Shown: positions 6,782-12,645, counted from the stretch's first letter. The stretch: 12,645 nucleotides of DNA from Gp6-AA40 sp050742535 (GCA_050742535.1 JBOGIQ010000161.1:1-12645); one strand, 5' to 3'. Notes: a model not told the origin generated them from the letters alone. Made by a program: numbers and translations.

Positions 6782-6867
6782 GGACATGCAAAATGCAAAA
6801 TCCAAAATGCAAACTAAAGCCCGGCATCGTCGGCATGTCCATTTTGCATTTTGCACTTTGCATTTTG
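6782..6867. repeat. AT-rich inverted repeat of TGCAAAA units
   Basis: Two 27-base arms (6789-6815 and, inverted, 6841-6867) match at 24 of 27 positions. Each arm is built from repeated TGCAAAA/CCAAAA words. A second inverted pair, GGACATGC (6782-6789) and GCATGTCC (6833-6840), overlaps them. The block is strikingly AT-rich in a GC-rich setting. It fills most of the rpe-ybgC gap and touches the longest possible ybgC frame. No transposase is nearby; it resembles a dispersed intergenic repeat. Confidence 0.8.
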
Positions 6868-6881
6868 AATTGCCGAAGGCC

Positions 6882-7580
6882 TCACACCCGCGCGCCGGGA
6901 TCGGCCGCGCTGTTGGCGGCGGCGCGCAGGGTGCGGGTGGCCGCTTCGGCATCCGCGGTCGCGAAGATGGCGTTGCCCGCCACGAGGATCGTTGCGCCGG
7001 CGGCAACGATGTCGTGAATGTTGGAGCTGTCCACACCGCCGTCGATCTCGATATGGGCGGATGAACCTGTTGCGGAGAGCAGCGCCTTGAGCCGGCGCAC
7101 CTTGTCCAGGCTGTGGGGGATGAAGGACTGCCCGCCGAATCCGGGATTGACCGACATCACGAGCACGAAATCGAGATCCCTGGCGACGTCTTCGAGCGAG
7201 CTGACGGGCGTCGAGGGATTGATCACGGCGCCGGCTTTGACGCCGAAGCTTTTGATGTAACCGATGGTGCGGTGCAGGTGCGGCAGGACCTCGACGTGCA
7301 CCGAGATCATGCTGGCGCCGGCCTCGGCGAAGTCGCGGATGTAGCGATCCGGTTCGTCGATCATCAGGTGCACGTCGAGCGGGCGCGTGGCAATGCGCTT
7401 GATCGCGCGCACGACCGGCGGACCGATCGTGATGTTGGGGACGAAGTGTCCGTCCATCACGTCCACGTGAATCAGGTCGGCGCCGCCGCGCTCGACAGCC
7501 GCGATGTCGCGTCCGAGCGCGGCAAAGTCGGCCGACAGGATGGACGGAGCGATCCACACCGCCGGCGGGTGAGTCGTCAC
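6882..7580 (-). CDS. rpe: Ribulose-phosphate 3-epimerase
   Basis: Interconverts ribulose 5-phosphate and xylulose 5-phosphate in the cytosolic pentose phosphate pathway. It has 232 residues with a TIM-barrel sequence. The metal ligands and catalytic acids are visible: His38 and Asp40 in LIHVDVMDGHFVPN, His71 in DVHLMI, Asp180 in EIDGGV; Ser13 in APSILSADF is also conserved. SVNPGFGGQSF (143-153) is the phosphate-side loop typical of Rpe. The start is GTG and overlaps the PASTA gene stop by four bases (GTGA), so the two are translationally coupled. The last 15 or so residues are Ala-rich and unconserved. Allulose-6-phosphate epimerases are close relatives, but length and motifs favour Rpe. Confidence 0.96.
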   Translation of the reverse strand: MTTHPPAVWIAPSILSADFAALGRDIAAVERGGADLIHVDVMDGHFVPNITIGPPVVRAIKRIATRPLDVHLMIDEPDRYIRDFAEAGASMISVHVEVLPHLHRTIGYIKSFGVKAGAVINPSTPVSSLEDVARDLDFVLVMSVNPGFGGQSFIPHSLDKVRRLKALLSATGSSAHIEIDGGVDSSNIHDIVAAGATILVAGNAIFATADAEAATRTLRAAANSAADPGARV

Positions 7581-8299
7581 CGGCTGACCTCCAGGGAAAT
7601 CGGATCGCCGGCGGCCACGCGGAACCCGCCGGCGGGCGTTTGTTTGACGACCGTTCCCGGAGGGACGCCGGGGTAGGGCTGCGATCCTGTAATGGTGACC
7701 CGGAAGCCGCCCCTGCGAAGCGCGGCGGCCGCGCGCTCGCCCTCAGTGCCGATGACGTCCGGCATCACATAGGTCGTCGCTTCCTCGCCGCGGTTGATTA
7801 GGAGCGACACACGGCTGGCGCGTGACTGCCCCGGTGGGTCCTGGGCAACTACTGCATCGGCGGGGTAGTCGGGCGAGCGGACTTCGGTGGTTGAGGCGAC
7901 CTCGATGCCGTCCTGGTCCAGCCGGATGCGGGCGGTCCGATCCGTTTGACCGATGAGCGGCGGCACGACGATCGCGCGCGCACCCGCGCTGACCCACACG
8001 CGGACGGTGCGCTGCCGGCGGGCGCGGGAACCAGCAGGCGGGTCCTGCTGCATGATCTGGCCGGCGGGAATCTTTTCGTCGGAACGCTGGTTGTCGTCGA
8101 CGCGGAGTCCGAGCCCGAGCGCCGCCACCAGGCGTGTGGCATCGTTGACGGACTTTCCGGCCAGCGACGGCACCTCGACCTCACGCGCACGCAACGCCAT
8201 GCGCATCGCGAGGCCGAAAAAAACGAGAAATGTCAGGCCGAGTGCGCCGACGAGGACGAGGAACTTGCCGATACCCCAGACGCGAGTGCCGAGGCGCAT
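7577..8299 (-). CDS. Single-pass membrane protein with three PASTA domains and no kinase
   Basis: PASTA domains bind muropeptides or beta-lactams in serine/threonine kinases and penicillin-binding proteins. Here 240 residues contain a short cytoplasmic N-terminus (MRLGTRVWG), one transmembrane helix (about 11-36) and three extracytoplasmic PASTA domains: about 37-105 (VPSLAGKSVNDATRL to VRVWVS), 107-175 (VVPPLIGQTDRTARI to SLLINRG) and 180-240 (VMPDVIGTEGERAAAALRR to SLEVSR). Each has the Q-x-P-xx-G turn (QQDPPAGS, AQDPPGQS, KQTPAGGF). No kinase or transpeptidase domain is present. The frame is open farther upstream through the tandem repeat into rsmB, but that translation is repeat and antisense-like, so ATG 8299 is used. 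It overlaps rpe as GTGA and sits between rsmB and rpe, where Firmicutes keep the PASTA kinase PrkC. Confidence 0.88.
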   Translation of the reverse strand: MRLGTRVWGIGKFLVLVGALGLTFLVFFGLAMRMALRAREVEVPSLAGKSVNDATRLVAALGLGLRVDDNQRSDEKIPAGQIMQQDPPAGSRARRQRTVRVWVSAGARAIVVPPLIGQTDRTARIRLDQDGIEVASTTEVRSPDYPADAVVAQDPPGQSRASRVSLLINRGEEATTYVMPDVIGTEGERAAAALRRGGFRVTITGSQPYPGVPPGTVVKQTPAGGFRVAAGDPISLEVSR

Positions 8300-8306
8300 T
8301 GATGTG

Positions 8307-8312
8307 ATTATC
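8307..8312 (-). promoter_or_regulatory. Candidate -10 box for the PASTA gene
   Basis: GATAAT (five of six to TATAAT) on the minus strand ends seven bases before the ATG at 8299. If used, transcription would start at or next to the ATG, giving a leaderless mRNA. No convincing -35 is seen, and the spacer runs into the tandem REP repeat. Confidence 0.25.
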
Positions 8313-8322
8313 GTACCATTCT

Positions 8323-8409
8323 TATCCGCCTGAAGGCGGACTCCACGTCCGTATCCGCCTGAAGGCGGACTCCACGTCCGTATCCGCCTGAAGGCGCACT
8401 CCACGACAT
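8323..8409. repeat. Three tandem 29-base REP-like units
   Basis: Units at 8323-8351, 8352-8380 and 8381-8409. Each holds the palindrome TCCGCCTGAAGGCGGA (8325-8340, 8354-8369, 8383-8398) followed by CT and CCAC, so on the minus strand each palindrome is preceded by GTGG. Units 1 and 2 are identical. Unit 3 has one stem mismatch (G to C at 8397) and diverges after CCACG. The array lies eight bases after the rsmB stop and fills the rsmB-PASTA gap. Confidence 0.9.
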
Positions 8410-8414
8410 TCCGA

Positions 8415-9785
8415 TCAGCGCCGCACGAGGGCCGCGGCAAAGAACGCCTCGAGGCCGTGTGCGAACGGCAGCGTGTGGAGCATGCCGCTCGAGTCGACGA
8501 ATGGCTCGAGCAGCGGCGAGGCGGCACGCAAATCGGCGACGGCAAAACTCGGCTCATCGGCCAGAAACCGCTCGACCACTGATTCGTTCTCCTCGGGCTC
8601 GCTCGAGCACGTCGCGTACACGAGACGCCCTCCCGGTTTGAGCACGCTGGCCGCCCGGCGGAGGAGCTCGAGCTGCCGTCCGCTCAACGCGGCCAGATCG
8701 TCCTCCGCACGGCGCCAGCGGATGTCGGGATCGCGCCGAACGGTGCCGAGGCCCGAGCACGGTGCATCAACCAGGATTCGATCGAAGACCGGCGCGAAGG
8801 GAAGCCTGCCGTCCGCTGGAACGTGCACGACGCGAACGTTTCGCGCATCCGCCGCCGCAACGGTTTCGACGAGCGTGCGAATGCGGCGTGGGCGAACATC
8901 CGACGCGACAATCAGGCCCTCGCCGCCGGCTGCCTCGGCAAGCGCGGTCGATTTTCCGCCTGGTGACGCGCAGAGATCGAGAATCCGCATGCCCGGCCGC
9001 TCGTCAACGGCCAGCGGCACGAGCTGGGACGCTTCGTCCTGAACAAGAAAATCTCTTCTGTGGAGTCCGGCTTCAGCCGGATTGCCGACGGCGCGCAAGG
9101 GATTGCCCGCGCGGACTACAAGTCCATCGGGTGCATATCGCGTCGGGTCGGTTTCGATCCCGTCCTGAGCGAGCGCCGCCGCGAGCTGGTCACGGGTCAC
9201 GTGCAGCGTGTTTGCGCGGATCGTGAGCGGCGCCGGATCGTTGTTGAACCGGACCCAGCGTTCGGCGTCGTGAAAGCCGTAGCGGCGCAGCCAGCGCTGC
9301 ACGAGCCAGTCGGGATGCGAGTGGGTGATGCCGAGATACGCCGCGGCGGATCCGGGGTCGCTCGCTTCGGCCGGCCTGGACGGCAGCGGTAATCGATGGC
9401 GATTGCGAAGCGTCGATCGCAGGACCGCGTTGACGAACCCGGTGGCGCTCTGCTTTCGGGCGCCGCGCGTCAGGTCGACGGCATCGTCCACGACCGCCGA
9501 CGCCGGCACGCGGTCGAGATGAAGCAGCTGATAGAGACTGAGGCGGACGATCAGCAGGACGTCGGCGTCGAGCCGGGCAATCGGCCGGCCGGCGAAATGC
9601 TCGATGAGGTGATCGAGGCTCCGCTGCCAGCGCAGCGTGCCGGTCATGATGTCCGCCGCGAGCGCGCGATCGCGGTCGTCGGTGAGGCGTGCCCGCGCCT
9701 GAACGAGCGCGGCAGGGAGATCAACGCGACGGGCCGCGACGGCACGAAGCCCGTGGAGCGCGGCCGAGCGTGCCGGCGCGATCAC
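8415..9785 (-). CDS. rsmB: 16S rRNA (cytosine-967-C5)-methyltransferase
   Basis: Methylates C967 of 16S rRNA with S-adenosylmethionine. The 456 residues hold an N-terminal NusB-like RNA-binding domain (about 5-130), the linker HSHPDWLVQRW (155-165) and a C-terminal Rossmann methyltransferase. Motif I is DLCASPGGKST (270-280). Asp296 in SDVRP binds SAM. DAPCSGLGT (340-348) and the catalytic cysteine Cys393 in YATCSSEPEENE complete the RsmB/NOP2 signature. The start is GTG and overlaps the fmt stop as GTGA. Residues 235-242 (NPAEAGLH), just before FLVQDEASQLV, are encoded by a REP-like palindrome at 9060-9083 and have no counterpart in the usual short linker. The frame is otherwise intact and the gene looks functional. 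Confidence 0.95.
   Translation of the reverse strand: MIAPARSAALHGLRAVAARRVDLPAALVQARARLTDDRDRALAADIMTGTLRWQRSLDHLIEHFAGRPIARLDADVLLIVRLSLYQLLHLDRVPASAVVDDAVDLTRGARKQSATGFVNAVLRSTLRNRHRLPLPSRPAEASDPGSAAAYLGITHSHPDWLVQRWLRRYGFHDAERWVRFNNDPAPLTIRANTLHVTRDQLAAALAQDGIETDPTRYAPDGLVVRAGNPLRAVGNPAEAGLHRRDFLVQDEASQLVPLAVDERPGMRILDLCASPGGKSTALAEAAGGEGLIVASDVRPRRIRTLVETVAAADARNVRVVHVPADGRLPFAPVFDRILVDAPCSGLGTVRRDPDIRWRRAEDDLAALSGRQLELLRRAASVLKPGGRLVYATCSSEPEENESVVERFLADEPSFAVADLRAASPLLEPFVDSSGMLHTLPFAHGLEAFFAAALVRR
9060..9083 (+). repeat. REP-like element in frame inside rsmB
   Basis: GTGG (9060-9063), AG, then the palindrome TCCGGCTTCAGCCGGA (9066-9081). It matches the units at 8323-8409 read on the opposite strand, with a compensatory swap of one stem base pair (GCC/GGC versus GGC/GCC). 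On the coding strand it reads NPAEAGLH. Confidence 0.85.
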
Positions 9786-10723
9786 GATCCAAACTTCGTC
9801 CCCGGCCGGACCGGCCGGCCGGCAAGGAAATCACGCGTGCTCATCGGCCGCCGCCCCTCGGCCTGGACTTCCGTGAGAGCGATCAGCCCGTCGCCGGCCG
9901 CCACCTCGATGGTGTCCCTCGTGACGTCCACAATTGTCCCAGGTATGACTTGCGTAGAGTCCGGCTTCAGCCGGATAACCGCGGTCTTCCACACGATCAG
10001 CCTCGCCCCCTCGAGGTACGAGTAGGCGTGGGGCCACGGATACAACCCGCGAACCTGGTCGTGAATGCGCCGCGCCGGCTGCGTCCAGTCGATCAGGCCC
10101 TCTTCCTTCCTCAGCCGCGGTGCGTAGGTGGACGCGGATTCGTCCTGCGGCTCGGCGCGCAGCGTCCCGGCTTCGAGTTGATCGAGGACGTCGATCAGCA
10201 GGCTGGCGCCGTCGTGCGCGAGCGCCTGTTCCAGTTGTTCGCTCGTCTCATCAGAGCCGATGGCGCGAACGGATTTCGCCAGCATGTCGCCGGCGTCGAG
10301 CGCCTCGACGATTCGCATGATCGTCACGCCGGTCTCAACCTCGCCGTTCATGATCGCGCGGTGCACGGGCGCCGCACCGCGGTATTTCGGCAGGAGCGAG
10401 GCGTGCACGTTCAGCATGCCGAGCCGCGGCAGGGTAAGGAGATCGGCGGGAATCAGCTTGCCGTACGCCGCGACGACCGCAAGGTCGGGAGCATGGCGTC
10501 GCAAGGCGCCGGCAACATCCGGATCGCGCAACCGTTCGGGCTGAAACACCGGCACGCCATGAGCGCGGGCGGCGGCCTTCACCGGCACGTCCGTGACCTT
10601 CTGCCCGCGGTCCCGGCGCTTGTCAGGCTGCGTCACGACGAGCGGGACCTGATGCCGGGAGGCCAGCAAGGCTTCCAGCGTCGGCACGGCAAACTGGGGC
10701 GTGCCGAAAAACACGATTACCAT
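9782..10723 (-). CDS. fmt: Methionyl-tRNA formyltransferase
   Basis: Formylates Met-tRNAfMet using 10-formyl-tetrahydrofolate, so that translation starts with formyl-Met. From ATG 10723 it has 313 residues, the normal length. The catalytic set is visible: Asn105 and His107 in LNVHASLLP, the folate-site loop SLLPKYRGAAPV (109-120) and Asp143 in ALDAGD. The N-terminal FFGTPQFAVPTL (5-16) is typical. A longer open frame upstream overlaps def and is rejected. The ATG overlaps the def stop by seven bases, and the stop overlaps rsmB as GTGA. In the C-terminal domain, residues 250-257 (IRLKPDST), between WKTAV and PGTIVD, are encoded by a REP-like palindrome at 9954-9975; E. coli Fmt has a shorter, different loop at that place. 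Confidence 0.95.
   Translation of the reverse strand: MVIVFFGTPQFAVPTLEALLASRHQVPLVVTQPDKRRDRGQKVTDVPVKAAARAHGVPVFQPERLRDPDVAGALRRHAPDLAVVAAYGKLIPADLLTLPRLGMLNVHASLLPKYRGAAPVHRAIMNGEVETGVTIMRIVEALDAGDMLAKSVRAIGSDETSEQLEQALAHDGASLLIDVLDQLEAGTLRAEPQDESASTYAPRLRKEEGLIDWTQPARRIHDQVRGLYPWPHAYSYLEGARLIVWKTAVIRLKPDSTQVIPGTIVDVTRDTIEVAAGDGLIALTEVQAEGRRPMSTRDFLAGRPVRPGTKFGS
9954..9978 (+). repeat. REP-like element in frame inside fmt
   Basis: GTAG (9954-9957), AG, then TCCGGCTTCAGCCGGA (9960-9975), the same 16-base palindrome as in rsmB. It has the same orientation relative to the gene as the rsmB copy but is read one frame over, giving IRLKPDST instead of NPAEAGLH. Confidence 0.85.
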
Positions 10724-11226
10724 TTGCCGGAACGGGACAGCTTGCGCACCTTCCGCAGGATCAGATCCTTCTGCAGACCACGCAGGCGATCGACAAACAG
10801 CGTTCCCTCGAGATGATCGATCTCGTGCTGGAAGCAGCGCGCGAGCAGCTCGCTGCCCTCGACGGTCTGCGGCTCGCCGTTCCGGTCCAACCCGGTCACC
10901 ACGGCCCGCGACGGGCGCGCGACGGTGGCGTTGAATCCCGGAACACTCAAACAGCCCTCTTCCTCGAGCTGCATGCCGTCGCGTTCGACGAATTCCGGAT
11001 TGATGAACGTGAGCAGATCGGCTGGATTCCGGCCGGACGAGACGTCGCACACGAAGATCCGCAGGCCGACGCCAACCTGTGTCGCGGCCAGGCCAATCCC
11101 CGGCGCCGCGTACATCGTCTGGATCATGTCGTCGATGAGCTGCTGGACGTCGGGCGTGATCTCGCCGACAGGTTCAGCCGGCGCGTGCAGGACGTCCGCG
11201 CCGTACCGGAGGATCGGGCGAATCAT
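10717..11226 (-). CDS. def: Peptide deformylase
   Basis: Metalloenzyme that removes the N-formyl group from nascent proteins, undoing the modification made by the Fmt enzyme encoded next to it. The 169-residue length is standard. All three family motifs are present: GIGLAATQ (43-50), EEGCLS (89-94, metal ligand Cys92) and QHEIDHLEG (133-141, HExxH with His134, Glu135 and His138). The N-terminus IRPILRYGADVLH fits the family. Its ATG shares one base with the aroC stop (TGATG), and its stop overlaps the fmt start by seven bases, so the three genes are tightly coupled. The C-terminal KVRKLSRSGKW is a basic tail as in many type 1 deformylases. Confidence 0.97.
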   Translation of the reverse strand: MIRPILRYGADVLHAPAEPVGEITPDVQQLIDDMIQTMYAAPGIGLAATQVGVGLRIFVCDVSSGRNPADLLTFINPEFVERDGMQLEEEGCLSVPGFNATVARPSRAVVTGLDRNGEPQTVEGSELLARCFQHEIDHLEGTLFVDRLRGLQKDLILRKVRKLSRSGKW

Positions 11227-12443
11227 CAGCCAGCCGCGGTCTGGCTTCGGGCAGCGGCGAAACGCGAGCGCAGGAGGTCGGCAGTTGCCGCGTAATGCCG
11301 GCGGATCTCGTCGATCGAGTCACCGCCGAATTTTTCAAGAAAGGCGTCGGCCAGCACGAAGGCCACCATCGCTTCGCCGACGACTGCCGCCGCCGGGACG
11401 GCGCAGACGTCGCTGCGTTCGATGGCGGCTGGTGCATCGGCCAGGGTATTCAGATCGACCGATCGAAGCGGCTTCATGAGCGTGGCGATCGGCTTCATGA
11501 AGCCCGTCACGCGCACGTGCTCGCCATTGGTCACGCCGCCTTCGAGGCCGCCGGCGTTGTTCGTGGGCCGAAGGGCCACGCTCGCCTCGCTTCGCGGCGG
11601 CAGGATTTCGTCGTGCACGCGCGATCCCCGGCGAACGGCCACCTCCGGCCCGATGCCGATACCGACCGCCTTGATGGCGTGAATGCACATCAGCGCCTGG
11701 CCAAGACGACCGTCGAGCTTGCGATCCCACTGCACGTACGAACCCAGGCCGGGCGGCACACCGGCGGCGATGATTTCGAACGCGCCGCCGACCGTGTCGC
11801 CGGCTTCGCGCGCCGCGTCGATGTAGGCAATCATCCGCTGCTGCAATTCCTGGTCGACGCATCGCAGCGGCGAGTTGTCGTCGAGCCCGCTCGCTTCTTC
11901 GAACGAGACCACCCGGTCGGCGGCGACGACCACATCGCCGATAGCGGAGACGTGGCTGGCGACCCGAATATCGAATGCGGCGAGCAGCTGACGGGCGAGG
12001 CTTCCGGCGGCCACGCGCGCGGCTGTCTCGCGGGCGCTGGCGCGTTCGAGGACGTCGCGAACGTCGCTGTGGCCGTACTTGAGCGCACCGGCCAGATCGG
12101 CGTGACCGGGCCTCGGTCGCGTCACGTCCGCCCGCTTCGTCCCGCTGGCGCCCTCCGGCATTTCGCGTTCGACGTACATCGTCTGCTGCCAGTTGACCCA
12201 GTCGCGGTTGCGAATAAGGAGGGCGATGGGGGCGCCGGTCGTGACGCCGTGGCGGACGCCGGCGAGAATCTCGGCGCGGTCGCTTTCGATCTCCATCCGC
12301 CGGCCGCGGCCGTACCCGCCCTGACGGCGGTGCAGCTGCGCATTGAGCGCATCGATGTCGATCTGGAGACCGGCGGGCATGCCGTCCAGCGTCATCACCA
12401 ACGCCTGGCCGTGCGACTCGCCTGCGGTCAAAAACCTCAACAT
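11226..12443 (-). CDS. aroC: Chorismate synthase
   Basis: Last enzyme of the shikimate pathway: eliminates phosphate from EPSP to give chorismate, using reduced FMN. The 405 residues are in the range of the longer, Bacillus-like form. Conserved segments are LTAGESHG (5-12, His11), RRQGGYGRGRRM (39-50), EIESDRAEILAGVRHG (51-66), TRPRPGHADLAGALKYGH (108-125, catalytic His114), ERASARETAARVAAG (133-147) and, near the C-terminal half, TNNAGGLEGGVTNGE. The start ATG 12443 precedes LRFLTAGESHG with the spacing usual for the family. It is the first gene of the minus-strand cluster and overlaps def by one base. A candidate -10 box lies nine bases upstream. The final residues after about 390 are unconserved. 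Confidence 0.97.
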   Translation of the reverse strand: MLRFLTAGESHGQALVMTLDGMPAGLQIDIDALNAQLHRRQGGYGRGRRMEIESDRAEILAGVRHGVTTGAPIALLIRNRDWVNWQQTMYVEREMPEGASGTKRADVTRPRPGHADLAGALKYGHSDVRDVLERASARETAARVAAGSLARQLLAAFDIRVASHVSAIGDVVVAADRVVSFEEASGLDDNSPLRCVDQELQQRMIAYIDAAREAGDTVGGAFEIIAAGVPPGLGSYVQWDRKLDGRLGQALMCIHAIKAVGIGIGPEVAVRRGSRVHDEILPPRSEASVALRPTNNAGGLEGGVTNGEHVRVTGFMKPIATLMKPLRSVDLNTLADAPAAIERSDVCAVPAAAVVGEAMVAFVLADAFLEKFGGDSIDEIRRHYAATADLLRSRFAAARSQTAAG

Positions 12444-12452
12444 CTGCGCTCA

Positions 12453-12458
12453 ATTCTA
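12453..12458 (-). promoter_or_regulatory. Candidate -10 box for the aroC cluster
   Basis: TAGAAT on the minus strand ends nine bases before the aroC ATG, which would give a leader of only two or three bases. No clear -35 is present 16-18 bases upstream. It is an AT-rich patch in a GC-rich divergent gap (12444-12542), and the same hexamer occurs before pgsA and tRNA-Gly. Confidence 0.35.
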
Positions 12459-12542
12459 TATGAAGGATCTGCGTACTTCCGGCGCGCTCCGGCGACTTTC
12501 CGAAGGATCGGGCCCGCCCGGCGGCTTGCATCTCGAGACCGC

Positions 12543-12645
12543 ATGCCTGGATTGCTGCGCGATCGATACTTCGAGTACGCCCCGAACCGAGCCTGGGATC
12601 TGGTGACCGGCGAGACAGTGTCGGCGCAGATCGAAGAGGGCCAGC
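12543..12645 (+). CDS. N-terminal fragment of an unidentified protein
   Basis: An open frame from ATG 12543 runs off the window after 34 codons, beginning MPGLLRDRYFEYAPNRAWD and continuing LVTGETVSAQIEEGQ. The composition is protein-like (aromatic and charged residues, GC-rich third positions), unlike the Arg/Ala/Pro-rich shadow frames nearby. It diverges from aroC across a 99-base gap. TTG 12552, before LRDRYFEY, is an alternative start. No Shine-Dalgarno is clear. The family is not recognised from this fragment. Confidence 0.5.
   Translation, partial: MPGLLRDRYFEYAPNRAWDLVTGETVSAQIEEGQ

Noticed and set aside
8323..8409. CRISPR-like short tandem repeat
   Set aside because: Only three units, and the sequence between palindromes is itself repeated instead of unique, so there are no spacers. 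The units match REP-like copies elsewhere.
8300..8557. N-terminal extension of the PASTA protein
   Set aside because: It would be translated from the tandem REP array and the rsmB 3' end; the family-like membrane anchor starts after ATG 8299.
9689..10816. 375-codon open frame on the plus strand
   Set aside because: Antisense to fmt and the start of rsmB; no motifs, a shadow frame.
10724..11050. N-terminal extension of fmt
   Set aside because: The frame is open upstream but overlaps def completely and translates to Arg-rich sequence; MVIVFFGTPQFAVPTL is the normal Fmt start.
11335..12531. 398-codon open frame on the minus strand
   Set aside because: Overlaps aroC in another frame and is Arg/Ser/Pro-rich; aroC has the full chorismate synthase signature.
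12343..12606. 87-codon open frame on the plus strand
   Set aside because: Overlaps the aroC start antisense, then runs through the gap. The other frame from ATG 12543 looks more protein-like.

Overview
This is a 12.6 kb window of GC-rich bacterial chromosome. A BamD-type outer-membrane assembly lipoprotein points to a diderm (Gram-negative-type) cell. The gene order, the high GC content and the many short palindromic repeats with GTAG/GTGG signatures fit an Acidobacteriota-like genome, perhaps Vicinamibacteria. That assignment is an inference; no rRNA or other marker in the window proves it.

Left edge (1-1576): the tail of an unidentified small gene is translationally coupled to a complete tyrosine recombinase. 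The recombinase ends 15 bases from the encoded CCA of a tRNA-Gly(CCC) gene on the opposite strand. This is the usual arrangement of an integrated element sitting in the 3' end of a tRNA gene, so the window probably catches the tRNA-side end of a genomic island whose body lies to the left.

Core region (1577-5550): a GDP-mannose supply pair (sugar-1-phosphate nucleotidyltransferase and phosphomannomutase/phosphoglucomutase, overlapping by ATGA) runs on the minus strand. Divergent from it is pgsA, with a recognisable sigma70-type promoter. pgsA converges on a secreted protein of unknown function with an internal duplication.

Right part (4777-12443, all minus strand): transcription would run aroC, def, fmt, rsmB, PASTA protein, rpe, ybgC, bamD, secreted protein. 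It mixes chorismate synthesis, formyl-Met initiation and removal, 16S rRNA methylation, the pentose phosphate pathway and envelope assembly. Most junctions overlap by 1-7 bases. At the far right another gene starts divergently and runs off the window.

Most notable observation: at least five loci carry one family of short palindromes preceded by GTAG or GTGG, the known signature of REP elements mobilised by RAYT (Y1-type) transposases. They occur as an inverted pair after the phosphomannomutase gene, a single copy between convergent genes, a tandem triplet between rsmB and the PASTA gene, and two copies inserted in frame inside the housekeeping genes rsmB and fmt. The two coding copies are read in different frames, giving NPAEAGLH and IRLKPDST, and a stem base pair differs by compensatory change between copies. 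A second, AT-rich inverted repeat fills the rpe-ybgC gap.
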